64,000 nt of DNA from Sutterella megalosphaeroides (GTDB lineage: Bacteria > Pseudomonadota > Gammaproteobacteria > Burkholderiales > Burkholderiaceae_F), in the NCBI RefSeq assembly GCF_003609995.1, contig NZ_AP018786.1:1684001-1748000 (forward strand). Reading direction: 5' to 3'. The position numbers and the translations under genes were made by a program. The first letter of the stretch is position 1. Each line of letters opens with the position of its first letter. The notes below the pieces were generated by a model. The model did not search any database. It was given only the letters and a program-made list of their open reading frames with translations, and was not told the DNA's origin. Below, piece by piece: positions 1 through 8,660 of the stretch.

Positions 1-247
1 GCGTGCGGCCCGCCGACATCAGGTGGCAGTGACTGTCGTTGAAGCCCGGGATCACGAGACGCCCTCGGGCGTCGATCGTGCGGGTGCCTTCCGGGGCGGC
101 GCGGCGCAGGGCCTCGGCGGGACCCACGGCGCGGATCGTATCCCCGACGATGAGGATCGCTTCCTCGAACCGGTTCGTGTCCGCATAGACGCGGGCGTTC
201 TCAATCAGGGTGGCCACGGGGGCGCTGTGGGTGTTCGTGTGTTCCAT
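1..247 (-). CDS. Amidohydrolase family protein, N-terminal part (runs off the window)
   Basis: Translation of the minus strand begins MEHTNTHSAPVATLIENA and reaches GFNDSHCHLMSAG at the window edge. The segment is the small N-terminal beta-sandwich of amidohydrolases followed by the HxH metal-binding motif (HCH) on the first barrel strand, most like the YtcJ-type group of metal-dependent hydrolases. Only about 82 residues are visible, so the substrate cannot be told. I chose ATG at 247 because AGGA lies 9 nt upstream; an in-frame ATG at 256 overlaps that same site and is less likely. It lies 82 bp downstream of the amino acid permease on the same strand, so the two are probably co-transcribed, suggesting uptake plus hydrolysis of an amino-acid-like compound (inference). 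Confidence 0.75.
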   Translation of the reverse strand, partial: MEHTNTHSAPVATLIENARVYADTNRFEEAILIVGDTIRAVGPAEALRRAAPEGTRTIDARGRLVIPGFNDSHCHLMSAGRT

Positions 248-329
248 GATCGTCATTCCTAAATTCACAATTCGCTTTCGGTGAGCGCGCCGGTGCGCGC
301 TCGGAAGTTGTCTTTTCGGGGGCAGTCCG

Positions 330-1721
330 TCAGTCGTCGGCGGCGAGGACCGGCCGGGCCGAGCTCGTCTCGGTGCGGCGGCGGGCCGCTTCTTCGGAGG
401 ACTTTTCAAAGAAGACCTTGAAGATCACGAGCGCAATCGCCGGAACGATGAGGTTCAGCATCGCGGTGAAGGGGTCTTCGAGGAGGGTCGAAACGAGGAG
501 CCCGACCATCACGGCGATCACGGCCCAGATGAGGTACGGATAGAGCCAGACCTTGTAGGGGCGTTCCATCGTGGGGTAGCGACGACGCAGAACAATCACG
601 GCGTAGAACGTAAGACCGTTGAAGATGATCCCCGAGACCGCGACAAGGCTCGTCAGCCCCCCGAGGTCGCGCATGAAGACAAGACCGATCGAGATGGCGG
701 CGGAAGCGAGAAGCGCGTTCACCGGAGTACGGAAGTTGCCGTGCAGCGTGCCGAGCGCTCGCACCATCGCGCCGTCGCGCGCCATCGCGTAGTAGACGCG
801 GGGGAAGACCATCACGCAGCCGTTCAGGGAATTGAAGATCGCGAGAATCATCGCCGCGGCGACCACGGTGCCGCCGAACGTGCCGAAGAGGACGTTCGCC
901 GCTTCGCGACCGAGGTAGTAGTCGCCCCCTTCGATCATGGCGCGAATCGTTTCGTAGGGCAAAACGCGGAAGATCGAGTAATTGAAGAGGACGTAAAGGA
1001 GCGTGACGCCGACGATCGAGAGAATGATCGCCAAGGGGAGCGTACGGCGCGGGTTCTTGATTTCTTCCGCGATGCTGTTCAAGTTCGTCCAGCCTTCGTA
1101 GGCCCAGAGGGTCGCGACGACCGCAAAGGCCACGGTGGAAAGGAGCGTCCCGACGGAGGGAAGTTCTTCGGGCATCGTGAGAATCGGCGTTTCAACGTCG
1201 CCGAGAATGAACCCCGCACCGAGAATCACCGCGATCGGAAGGAGCTTCAGAACCATGAAGACATTCTGGACGGCCGCACCCAAGCGCACGCCCCGGATGT
1301 TCACAAGCGTCAGAAGCAGGATCGTGCCTGCGGCAAGGAACTTTTGCGCCCAGGGCCCCATCGGAAAAACGGTCGAGAGGGCCGCGGCAAAAGCGACGGC
1401 GAGCGCCGCAATCGACGCGGAAGCGGAAAGGACGAAGCTCGAAAAGCCGCTCACAAAGGCCGTCCGTTCGCCGTAGGCTTCGCGAAGGTACACGTACGAG
1501 CCGCCGGCCTTGGGCATCATCGCGCCCAATTCCGCGTAGCAAACGCCGCTCATGAGCGTGATCAAACCGCCCGCGATCCAAACGAGAAGAGCGAGCCCCA
1601 AGTTCATGCCCGAACGCTCGAGCACGATCCCGCCGATATAGAAGATCCCCGAGCCGATCATGATGCCCGCGAGGACCGATATGCCTCCGAAGAGGCCGAT
1701 TTCACGACGAAGTTCCGTCAT
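330..1721 (-). CDS. APC superfamily amino acid permease (LAT/SteT-like exchanger)
   Basis: 463-aa inner-membrane transporter with about 12 hydrophobic segments. The first helix carries the APC substrate-binding signature GIMIGSGIF (about residues 18-26), and AEEIKNPRRTLP follows the sixth helix as usual in this superfamily. The whole pattern resembles L-type/SteT amino acid exchangers rather than GABA or lysine permeases. The ATG at 1721 is preceded by CGGAG at a good distance; a longer in-frame extension exists upstream but runs through a terminator-like hairpin and has no family similarity. Immediately upstream lies a stem-loop with a T-tract, so expression may be attenuated. The amidohydrolase gene follows on the same strand. 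Substrate is not predictable beyond neutral or aromatic amino acids. Confidence 0.88.
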   Translation of the reverse strand: MTELRREIGLFGGISVLAGIMIGSGIFYIGGIVLERSGMNLGLALLVWIAGGLITLMSGVCYAELGAMMPKAGGSYVYLREAYGERTAFVSGFSSFVLSASASIAALAVAFAAALSTVFPMGPWAQKFLAAGTILLLTLVNIRGVRLGAAVQNVFMVLKLLPIAVILGAGFILGDVETPILTMPEELPSVGTLLSTVAFAVVATLWAYEGWTNLNSIAEEIKNPRRTLPLAIILSIVGVTLLYVLFNYSIFRVLPYETIRAMIEGGDYYLGREAANVLFGTFGGTVVAAAMILAIFNSLNGCVMVFPRVYYAMARDGAMVRALGTLHGNFRTPVNALLASAAISIGLVFMRDLGGLTSLVAVSGIIFNGLTFYAVIVLRRRYPTMERPYKVWLYPYLIWAVIAVMVGLLVSTLLEDPFTAMLNLIVPAIALVIFKVFFEKSSEEAARRRTETSSARPVLAADD

Positions 1722-1740
1722 GGTGAGTCTCCGAAAGATG

Positions 1741-1779
1741 AAAAAAAAGAAGCTGCATCGCGTATCGATGCAACTTCTT
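1741..1779 (-). terminator. Intrinsic terminator-like hairpin in the permease leader
   Basis: On the minus strand a 14-nt stem (AAGAAGTTGCATCG / CGATGCAGCTTCTT, one mismatch, 5-nt loop) runs straight into eight T residues. It ends only 19 nt before the permease start codon, just before the ribosome-binding site. Either it ends an unseen upstream minus-strand transcript or it is an attenuator of the permease. Confidence 0.7.
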
Positions 1780-2442
1780 CTCCTTTCGGAGGCCGAAGGA
1801 CCGCGTCTCGGGCGGATTCCGGCTGCAGGGTCGATGCGACAAACGCCCTGCCGGAACCCTCGATGGCGGTTTCGGCCGCCCTCCCGGAGGCACACTCCGA
1901 GAAAGCGAGCGTCGTCGCGATCGATAGCTCCTCCAAAAGCCCCTGCGGACTTTCGGGAGTCGCGGAAGTATTTCTCCCGCGCCCAACGCCCGACCGACGC
2001 CTCGATCGGAGTTTCGGCGGTTTGGCCTTTCCCGGGGATCGTCGACTGCCGTCTCCCACCCGGTACTCATCCGCACCGCGCCTCTATCTGCGAATGCGCC
2101 CCGCCTTCGAACCCGTGTTCTTCGGGAGGGACGGGTGCCTTGAAACGTTTCCGCCTCAGGGCGCCCTTTGTTTCCGGGAAGCGCGTTTTGCGTCTCCCGT
2201 TGCTTTTAATTTGCACGAATTCTTCGTAGGCGTGGTCCCATCCCAACCCGTTTACCCGACTTTTTTGCCCGCCCCGACCGAATTGATGATGTTCGGCAAC
2301 GAAGCTAAGCCCTATTGCCTAAACGATTCCGCCGAGCTTTGCGCCTCGGGCGATTTTAAGAGTGCTCGGCGGGCGAGGGGCGACCGAAGAGCGTCAAAAA
2401 GCAGAAGACTCGAACGAAAAACCGAAAAAAACGCTCGGTGCC
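1780..2442. other. Intergenic region, no gene recognised
   Basis: No reading frame on either strand has a ribosome-binding site or recognisable product. On the minus strand it would be the upstream leader or promoter region of the permease. No clear minus-strand promoter was identified. Confidence 0.5.
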
Positions 2443-2471
2443 TTGACAATTCGATTCATTCGTCCTACGAT
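2443..2471 (+). promoter_or_regulatory. Strong sigma70-type promoter
   Basis: A perfect -35 TTGACA (2443-2448) and a -10 TACGAT (2466-2471) are separated by exactly 17 bp. Transcription would start near 2478, about 460 nt upstream of the universal stress protein start codon. Confidence 0.75.
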
Positions 2472-2477
2472 CCGCGG

Positions 2478-2548
2478 CAAGCGTACCCCGCACAGCTCCG
2501 ACTCGTCCGTGAGGACGGGACGTCTGCAACAAGCGGGGTCTTTTTTTT
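2478..2548 (+). ncRNA. Putative short RNA or attenuator leader ending in an intrinsic terminator
   Basis: Starting just after the promoter, the sequence holds ACCCCGC (2485-2491) pairing with GCGGGGT (2533-2539), followed by CTTTTTTTT. Inside is a second hairpin with a GTGA tetraloop (CTCGTCC/GGACGGG). The unit of about 70 nt looks like a small RNA or a premature-termination leader for the uspA-like gene. I could not match it to a known riboswitch class. Confidence 0.55.
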
Positions 2549-2938
2549 GCTTGTTTTTCGGGCTCTTCCGACGTGTCGGAGAAGAAGGACTTCCGGGCGC
2601 TCGAAAACCCTCAAAAGCCAAACCCCCGCACCGATCGTCGTTCGGTTCGACGTTCGGTTCGACGTTCAATGCGAGGGCCCGACCGTCACGCGACCTTACC
2701 TCGCTCCGCGCTCGCAGCTCCTCGAAGCAGTCTCCCTCATTCCCCTCGGGCGTAATCCAACCGTCTTCCATGTTAAAACGCCTTGGAAAACGCGCTCCCG
2801 CGCAAAGAGACGCGTTTCGACGGCCTTTCGTCGGGTTTTCCTCCGCGCGTCCTGCGCGCCGCGCGCTCTGCGTTATGTCAGAATGGAAATAAGGAATCGA
2901 GCTTCTCCGGCCCGATTTTCACCCCAGGAGGTAAGTCT
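2549..2938 (+). other. Leader region of the universal stress gene, no gene recognised
   Basis: Contains a hairpin (TCCGACgtGTCGGA, about 2568-2581) and a short tandem repeat in which the 12-mer GTTCGGTTCGAC occurs twice at 2640-2663, followed by GTTC. No coding frame with a ribosome-binding site is seen before the gene at 2939. Confidence 0.45.
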
Positions 2939-3841
2939 ATGCGCATTCTCGTTCCCGTCGACGGCAGCAACCACAGCCGCAAAGTCCTTCAGTTCCTCGC
3001 CGCCCGTCGGACGCTGCTCGGTTCGAGCCCGACGATCGACCTCGTCAACGTTCAGCATTCGGTTCCCGCGGCCGTGATGCAGTTTCTTGACCTGCAAGCC
3101 GTGCGTTCGGCCTCCGAGGCCGAAGGCCGCAAGGTGTTCGACGCTATCAAGGCGGACGTCGACCTTTCGGGCCTCGAGCCCGAAGAAAAGGTGATCCTCG
3201 GCGACGCGGGCACCGCGATTGCCGAAGAAGCCGACCGCACCGAGGCGGACCTCATCGTGATGGGGACGCGCGGCCTCAACCCCGTGAAGGGCCTTTTCCT
3301 GGGTTCCGTTTCGACGAGCGTCTTGGCCCACACGAAGACCCCCTTGCTTCTCATCCGAAACGACACGCCCGTTCCCGAAACGAGCGACGTCAAGGTGGGC
3401 ATTGCGGTCGACGGCTCTGAAAACGGCATTGCCGCCGTCGAATACGTCCTCTCGAACGCCGAATTCTTCGGCCCGAACGCGACCTTTGAAATCATTCACG
3501 CGACGCCCGCCTACCATACGCTCCTTTCGACCTCGGCCTACATGGTCGATACGATCGGGCCGCTCGTGACGGAAAAGGAATTCAACGACGGTCAGGAAAA
3601 GCTCTTCGAAGAAGCCGTCGGACCCGCGGTCGACCTCTTCCGCGCGGCGGGTCTTCCCTGCGAAGCGCGTCACTTGACGGGCGACGCCGCCGTGGCGATT
3701 GCCGAATACGCGGACAAGAACCTCGACATGCTCGTCATGGGCTCGCACGGGCGCGGGAACTTCTCCTCGGCCGTGATGGGTTCGACCGCGATGCACATCG
3801 CCGCCGAAACGAAGGCGCCGATCCTCATCGTCCGTAAATAA
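2939..3841 (+). CDS. Tandem-domain universal stress protein (UspA family)
   Basis: 300-aa cytoplasmic protein made of two Usp domains (about 1-150 and 155-300). Each starts with the hydrophobic strand plus VDGS motif (ILVPVDGS, VGIAVDGS) and ends with the nucleotide-binding signature G-x2-G-x9-G(S/T): GTRGLNPVKGLFLGS in the first and GSHGRGNFSSAVMGS in the second. Both halves therefore look competent for ATP binding. Tandem Usp proteins are linked to stationary-phase, redox and envelope stress survival; the specific role here is unknown. ATG at 2939 follows a near-perfect AGGAGGT at 6 nt. A TTGACA/TACGAT promoter and a short terminated RNA lie upstream, so premature termination could regulate it. 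Confidence 0.92.
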   Translation: MRILVPVDGSNHSRKVLQFLAARRTLLGSSPTIDLVNVQHSVPAAVMQFLDLQAVRSASEAEGRKVFDAIKADVDLSGLEPEEKVILGDAGTAIAEEADRTEADLIVMGTRGLNPVKGLFLGSVSTSVLAHTKTPLLLIRNDTPVPETSDVKVGIAVDGSENGIAAVEYVLSNAEFFGPNATFEIIHATPAYHTLLSTSAYMVDTIGPLVTEKEFNDGQEKLFEEAVGPAVDLFRAAGLPCEARHLTGDAAVAIAEYADKNLDMLVMGSHGRGNFSSAVMGSTAMHIAAETKAPILIVRK

Positions 3842-4005
3842 CCCGAGCACCCTTCGCCCTTTCCGGACGGCCCCCGGGCGGACCGTCCGCGCTTCGTCGA
3901 AGCCCAAGGCCGGAAACGCTCTCACCCGTGCATCGCACCGAGGCGCCGTTTCCGGCCGTTTTGCTTAATCGTTCATCGAGCACTCTTCACCGGAGGCACT
4001 CTGCC

Positions 4006-4782
4006 ATGCGTGCACCCGTCACCGTTCGCAGCGGTCGCGACATCGCGGCCCTCGTGCATGAAATCGGCTTTCTGCCGTTTTATTCGACACCCGTCCCCGG
4101 CTTTTCGCTGCGGGACCTCACCGATCCCGCGATCTGGATTTCGAACGACCAGCGCGTCAACCCCTGGTACTACCGTCAGGACGTGGCGCTCGACGACCGG
4201 ATCGTCTACGGGAAACTCTTCGACGGGAAGATGGGCTTCGTCGACCTCGACCTTTTCCCCGACTTCGTGCGCGTTCGTCGCGACGGGCGCGACGCGCGCG
4301 AGATGCTCGAGGCAGAGCTCTTGAAACCCGTCGACCTCGCGGTGCTCGATGCGATCCCCCACGGCGAAAGCCTCACCGAACCCCTCATCAAAGAGAACCT
4401 CATCGTCGAGCCGAAGGGCGTGCCCGCCGCGCTCGCTCGCCTTCAGACGGCAACCTTCCTCTATACGGCCTCCTTTGAATACAAGCTCACCCGCGGAGGG
4501 CGCCCGTACGGGTGGCCGCTTGCCGCCTACATGCGGCCCGAAGAAGAGCTCGGGCACGAACGCGTCTTTCCCGCGCCCGAGCGCTCCTACGAGGCGGCGC
4601 GCGCGACGCTCCTCGAGCGCGTGCTTGCGGTTGTTCCCGACGCGCTCGAACGGTCGCCCGAGGGCGTCGTGCGCCTCATCGACTTCGCGATGGGACCGAA
4701 GGCCCGGAAGGCGAAGGCGGCGCCCGAAACCGAAGAAGCAAAGACCGCCAAAGCCACTCGCAAAGGGAAGGCCCGAAAGTGA
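4006..4782 (+). CDS. AlkZ-related (YcaQ-like) protein
   Basis: 258-aa protein with features I recognise from the AlkZ-related family: an N-terminal LVHEIGFLPFYS, then YGKLFDGKMGFVDLDLFPDF with a following RRDGRDA, and later RLQTATFLYTASFEY and YGWPLAAY. Family members are related to the HTH_42 DNA glycosylases that unhook alkylated or crosslinked bases, but this short form lacks the full glycosylase and its activity is unproven. The last 25 residues are a Lys/Ala-rich tail that could bind nucleic acid. ATG at 4006 has GGAGG upstream; an upstream in-frame extension has no ribosome-binding site. A terminator follows 28 bp downstream, so it is monocistronic. Confidence 0.65.
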   Translation: MRAPVTVRSGRDIAALVHEIGFLPFYSTPVPGFSLRDLTDPAIWISNDQRVNPWYYRQDVALDDRIVYGKLFDGKMGFVDLDLFPDFVRVRRDGRDAREMLEAELLKPVDLAVLDAIPHGESLTEPLIKENLIVEPKGVPAALARLQTATFLYTASFEYKLTRGGRPYGWPLAAYMRPEEELGHERVFPAPERSYEAARATLLERVLAVVPDALERSPEGVVRLIDFAMGPKARKAKAAPETEEAKTAKATRKGKARK

Positions 4783-4809
4783 GTCCCTACTGCGGCGGAT
4801 CACCCGTGC

Positions 4810-4839
4810 GCCCTGCGGTCCCGACTGCGGGGCTTTTTT
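4810..4839 (+). terminator. Intrinsic terminator after the AlkZ-related gene
   Basis: GCCCTGCG (4810-4817) pairs with TGCGGGGC (4826-4833, two G-T pairs) and is followed by six T residues. Confidence 0.7.
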
Positions 4840-4921
4840 CGACACCCGAAACAAACCGAACGCTCGTTATGTTAGGATTCGGGCTTCGCTTTTTTATTTC
4901 TTTTGTTTCGTGAGGTTCGTC

Positions 4922-5242
4922 GTGTACGGCTACCTGCTTCTCACCGCCGCCATCGTTTCCGAAGTCTGCGGCACGACCTGCTTGGGAAAGTCCGCGGGGT
5001 TCTCGCAACCGGCTTGGGCCGCCGGCGGGCTGCTTTTCTACGCCGTGTCGTTCGTGCTCCTTTCAAAAGTTATGACGTTGATGCCCGTTGCCGTCGCGTA
5101 CGCGCTCTGGGCGGGACTCGGCAACGTCCTCGTGCTTCTCGTCGGATGGGTCGTCTTTTCGCAGACGCCCACGCTCTGGACCGTTGCGGGCATCGGGCTC
5201 ATCGTCTCGGGCGTAGTCGTTCTGCAGCTTGCCGGGAAGTGA
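4922..5242 (+). CDS. Small multidrug resistance (SMR) family transporter
   Basis: 106-aa inner-membrane protein with four hydrophobic helices, the standard length of EmrE/SugE-type proton-coupled exporters, which act as dimers. The essential membrane glutamate is present (IVSEVCGTT, residue about 14) and the signature AYALWAGLG in helix 3 matches the conserved YA(I/L)W(S/A)G of the drug-exporting EmrE branch. I place the start at GTG 4922 because GAGG lies 6 nt upstream and it gives the family length; frames extending further upstream cross the previous terminator. Likely substrates are quaternary ammonium or other lipophilic cations, or guanidinium compounds; these cannot be separated by sequence alone. 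Confidence 0.87.
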   Translation: MYGYLLLTAAIVSEVCGTTCLGKSAGFSQPAWAAGGLLFYAVSFVLLSKVMTLMPVAVAYALWAGLGNVLVLLVGWVVFSQTPTLWTVAGIGLIVSGVVVLQLAGK

Positions 5243-5626
5243 GTGCCCGCCACCGCGAAGGAGGCGGCACCCCGCATGCGGTCTTGCGTTTTCCCACCGA
5301 TTCGGATAACCTGGGAAATGAATCCCGTCGGCTCCCTCGCTTGCTCGGCTTCTGGTAGAGCTTGCGAGCGTAGGCGCAGAATTAAGGAACGCTGATCTGC
5401 GTACACTCGACGGACTCCCATTTCGGAAGCCGCCGCCGTTACGGCAGAACGAACGAAAGAGCGGCTTCCTCACCGCGAGCCTCGGCCTCATGCGACGCCG
5501 GGGCTTTTTCGTTGGTGCGCCCCGAACGCGTTGCGCATGACGGTGTATGGCGACGTATGACGGACGAGCGGTGACTTCGCGGTAGACTTCTTCCTCTCTT
5601 CCTCGACTCTCGCCCCGGAAACCCCG
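5243..5626 (+). other. Intergenic region with hairpins, no protein gene seen
   Basis: Holds several inverted repeats, including GGAAGCCGC/GCGGCTTCC (about 5424-5469) and CTCGCTTGCTC/GAGCTTGCGAG, and ends in an intrinsic terminator at 5478-5509. A small RNA ending at that terminator is possible, but no clear promoter was found. Confidence 0.4.
5478..5509 (+). terminator. Intrinsic terminator
   Basis: AGCCTCGGC (5478-5486) pairs with GCCGGGGCT (5497-5505), with a tail of five T. It lies 240 bp past the SMR gene, leaving room for an independent short transcript. Confidence 0.65.
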
Positions 5627-6274
5627 ATGTCGGAACCGGAAAGCTCGCAAAACCAGACCATGACCGCATCGAACGACGCATCCCGACGCAATGCCCGCAA
5701 CGCCCACAAGCGCCCCAAGAAACCCGCCGAAGTGCGTCGCCGGGTGCTTGAGGTCGCCGAGGAGCTCGCGAGCACGGCGGGCGCCGAGGGGGTGCGGTTT
5801 TCCGAGGTCGCAAAGCGCGCCGACGTCACGACGGGCGGGATCGTGCACCACTTCCCGAACAAGCACGCGCTCCTTGCGGCCGTGGTCGAACTCCTCACCG
5901 AGGATATGGAGCGCGACGTCGATGCGGCGATCGAGCGGGGCGACCCCGCTCCTTATCTTGTGACGCGCGTCTATGTGAAGCATGCCCTCACGGAAACGAA
6001 CGCACGCTTTGCGGCGTTGATGCGCCTCATGCTCTCCTCGGGCGAGCTCGGGAACCTCTGGAATCTCGGACTTCAACGGATGCTCGAGCGCGCTCACCCG
6101 ACGGACCGCTCGACCAAAGCCTACCTCGTGCGCTGTGCCGCGGACGGGCTTTGGCTCGAAGGCATTGCGACTTCGGGTGCCGTATCGGACGCGCACCGGG
6201 AGGCCGCCCGGGCGCTTGCAAGCGAACTCGAAACGCTCGCCGCCGAAGCATCTGCCGCGTCCGAGGTCCTGTGA
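5627..6274 (+). CDS. TetR/AcrR family transcriptional regulator
   Basis: 215-aa one-component regulator. An N-terminal helix-turn-helix (about residues 55-83) reads VRFSEVAKRADVTTGGIVHHFPNKHALL, with the HFPNK stretch typical of the recognition helix end in TetR proteins. The C-terminal helical ligand-binding domain (about 90-205) is family-variable; the pattern YVKHALTETNARFAALMRLML resembles TetR_C_6-like regulators that sit near efflux pumps. The first 30 residues are a polar tail. The SMR pump gene upstream on the same strand is a plausible target, but the spacing of 385 bp and an intervening terminator mean this is inference. The start is uncertain: no strong ribosome-binding site precedes ATG 5627, and an in-frame ATG lies 11 codons later. 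Confidence 0.85.
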   Translation: MSEPESSQNQTMTASNDASRRNARNAHKRPKKPAEVRRRVLEVAEELASTAGAEGVRFSEVAKRADVTTGGIVHHFPNKHALLAAVVELLTEDMERDVDAAIERGDPAPYLVTRVYVKHALTETNARFAALMRLMLSSGELGNLWNLGLQRMLERAHPTDRSTKAYLVRCAADGLWLEGIATSGAVSDAHREAARALASELETLAAEASAASEVL

Positions 6275-6491
6275 GACCGTCCCCGGCGGAAAGCCCGCCG
6301 ATCGGGGAGAACGATCCGGTCGTCGGACGACCGTAACGAAACGTCGCACCCGTTGCCGATCGTTCAATCCTCCTTCCTTCGGTTCCGCAGCGGGAACGCC
6401 TGCGCTACGATGGTTCTCGGACGCCCGTTCCGAGGCGCTCCGCGCGTACGTCAGTACGCGACTCGCACGAATAAGAAGAAGGAGACTTTTC

Positions 6492-7232
6492 ATGAAAACC
6501 ATCGGCATTCTCGGCGGCATGTCCTGGGAATCCACCGTCACGTACTACAAGGTCATCAACGAACTCGTACGCGGCCGTCTGGGCGGGCTCCATTCCGCGC
6601 AAATCGTCCTTCGGAGCCTCGACTTCGAAGAAATCGAACGCTGCCAGAGCTCGGGCGACTGGGCCCGGGCGGCGGAAATCCTCGCCGAGGCCGCGCGCGG
6701 ACTTGAAGCGGCGGGGGCGGACGTGATTCTCATTGCCACCAACACCATGCACAAGGTCGCGCCCGAAGTCGCGCGTGCCGTCACGGTGCCGCTTCTTCAC
6801 ATCGCCGAAGCGACGGGCGCCGCGCTCGCGCGCCGCGGGATCCGAAAGGTAGGCCTTCTCGGCACCAAGTACACGATGACGGAGGCCTTCTACAAGTGTC
6901 GCCTCGAAGCGCAGAATTTCGACGTCCTCATCCCGTCGCCCGAGGACATCAATCTTGTGAACCGCGTCATTTTCGACGAACTCTGCCTCGGCACGATTCG
7001 TCCCGAATCGAAGGCCGAATTCCTGCGCATCATCGAGGACCTGCGCCGTCGCGGCGCCGAGGGCGTGATTCTCGGCTGCACCGAAATCGGACTTCTCGTG
7101 ACGCAAGAAGATACGGACCTTCCCGTTTTCGACACGACGCTCATCCATGCGGAAGAAGCCGTGCGCTTCGCGCTCGGGGAGTCGTCCGACGAAACGAAGG
7201 ACACGAACGACACAACCGCCGAGAAGGCCTGA
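6492..7232 (+). CDS. ygeA: Aspartate/glutamate racemase family protein, YgeA type
   Basis: 246-aa cytoplasmic enzyme of the Asp/Glu racemase fold: opens MKTIGILGGMSWEST and has the two half-sites facing the active site. The second carries the catalytic cysteine in LGCTEIGLL (Cys196). The first, IATNTMHKV, has Thr83 where classical aspartate racemases have cysteine. This Thr/Cys pair is the arrangement of E. coli YgeA, a broad-specificity amino acid racemase, so D-amino acid interconversion with broad specificity is more likely than strict aspartate racemisation. ATG at 6492 follows AAGGAG. The C-terminal 15 residues are a polar extension. It stands alone between two regulators or enzymes on the same strand. 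Confidence 0.85.
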   Translation: MKTIGILGGMSWESTVTYYKVINELVRGRLGGLHSAQIVLRSLDFEEIERCQSSGDWARAAEILAEAARGLEAAGADVILIATNTMHKVAPEVARAVTVPLLHIAEATGAALARRGIRKVGLLGTKYTMTEAFYKCRLEAQNFDVLIPSPEDINLVNRVIFDELCLGTIRPESKAEFLRIIEDLRRRGAEGVILGCTEIGLLVTQEDTDLPVFDTTLIHAEEAVRFALGESSDETKDTNDTTAEKA

Positions 7233-7527
7233 GGCGCGCTATTCGGACACGATTCGAAGACGAACGGCGCGCGAAGTAAGCGCCCCCTCACGAGCCTCCG
7301 CTTTTCCCCTAAGCGGGGGCTTTCCGCTGTTTTGCGCCCGCTTTTTTCCGTTTTCCCGTTGTTTTTCACGCACCGCCCCGCTTCCCTCGACCTTGACGGC
7401 AGTTGACCGCCGTACACCCCGCGAATTTCGTTAGAATAGCGCACCGAGGATTGAACAACCGTTCAGGCACTTTTCCCGACCGCCGCGCCCTCCCCGTTTT
7501 CCCGCACGCATTTCGACCCCGACCGCC

Positions 7528-8484
7528 ATGACCCGCCGTTCGACCACAGAAGAAGACATACCCGGCGCTTTGCGCCGTCATCCCCAAGGCGAGATGCCGC
7601 CCGAACGCGCGTCCTGCGGCCAAGGGAGGATGAGAAAAGCGATACGCTTTCTTTGTCGAACCGCCGCGGCGGGTGCGGTCCTTTTCGTCGCGTCCTTTGC
7701 GTTACTCGAAACGAAAGCGGGCTTTACCAAAATCGTCGACTGGGGGCTCTACGAGATCGAACCCTCCTGCACGCTCTGCGATCGGCTCCCCGAAGCGTCC
7801 GCCGTCGACCTCATCGCGCATGCGGGCGGAGAAATCGACGGCTTCACCTACACGAATTCCCGCGAAGCGCTTGCGGCCTCGCTCGAAGGGGGATTTCGCT
7901 TCGTCGAGCTCGACCTGCGCCGAACGCTCGACAACCGCTACTTTGCCGCCCACCGCGTGAAGGAATTCAATGCGATGACGGGCCACCCCGAGCAGTTTGA
8001 GATTCCTCCCACCGCGTCGGACGTGCGCGAACGGACGATCGACGGAAAGTACACGCCGATTCTTCTCGAAGACCTCGTACCCGTTTTTGAAAATCACCCC
8101 GAGCGCGTGCTCGTCACCGACAAGGCGAACCGCTACCGCAAGCTTCTCGACGAATTTCCGCTGCCCGATCAGCTGCTCGTCGAAGTGCGGAACGTCGACC
8201 AATACGTGGCGGCCAAATTGGCGGGCGTCCCGAACGTCGCGGTCGACACGGCGGACCCCGAGCTCGTGCGTCGCTACGGGATCGAACTCGTCGTCGTGTC
8301 GGCGGACCTTCCCGCCGAAGCGCTCAAGGCGTTGCGCGACACGGGCGCGAAGGTGCTCCTTTCGACCTACGACAATTGCAACGACATCCCCGCGTCCGCC
8401 CGGGAGCTCGCGTCGCTCGCGTACGTGGATACCTGCTCCACGGGTCGGGTCGAAACGAAAGAGGCCGACCCGCAGCGGATCTGA
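7528..8484 (+). CDS. Membrane-anchored glycerophosphodiester-phosphodiesterase-like protein
   Basis: 318 aa if started at ATG 7528; an in-frame ATG at 7630 would give 284 aa beginning just before the single hydrophobic anchor (about residues 42-62). After the anchor comes a TIM-barrel-like domain with GDPD features: LIAHAGGEIDGFTYTNS, then FRFVELDLRRT with the acidic metal ligands, and AAHRV further on. The enzyme would hydrolyse phosphodiesters at the periplasmic face, but the domain is divergent from GlpQ and UgpQ, so activity should be treated as putative. The start is uncertain because GGGAGG abuts the inner ATG too closely and the outer one lacks a good site. It ends 176 bp from the convergent DUF2156 gene. 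Confidence 0.65.
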   Translation: MTRRSTTEEDIPGALRRHPQGEMPPERASCGQGRMRKAIRFLCRTAAAGAVLFVASFALLETKAGFTKIVDWGLYEIEPSCTLCDRLPEASAVDLIAHAGGEIDGFTYTNSREALAASLEGGFRFVELDLRRTLDNRYFAAHRVKEFNAMTGHPEQFEIPPTASDVRERTIDGKYTPILLEDLVPVFENHPERVLVTDKANRYRKLLDEFPLPDQLLVEVRNVDQYVAAKLAGVPNVAVDTADPELVRRYGIELVVVSADLPAEALKALRDTGAKVLLSTYDNCNDIPASARELASLAYVDTCSTGRVETKEADPQRI

Positions 8485-8660
8485 CGACGTCGGACGGACG
8501 CCGCGCGATTCCGATCGACAACCTCGAAAAGGCGGCTTCTCTCTGCGGCAGCCGCCTTCTTCTTTTACGGGTCGGACGAATCTCGAACGCAGTTCGGATG
8601 GAATTCGAACGGGATTTGATTGGAATTCGGTCGGGGCGGCGCTTCCCTTCTCGCGACGAA

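Noticed and set aside
741-3077. A 778-codon plus-strand frame across the permease and uspA leader
   Set aside because: Composition is arginine/histidine-rich shadow coding opposite a clear permease; no ribosome-binding site or family match.
5320-5400. A possible tRNA-like fold in the region after the SMR gene
   Set aside because: No matching acceptor stem, T-loop GTTCRA or anticodon arm could be found; only simple hairpins.
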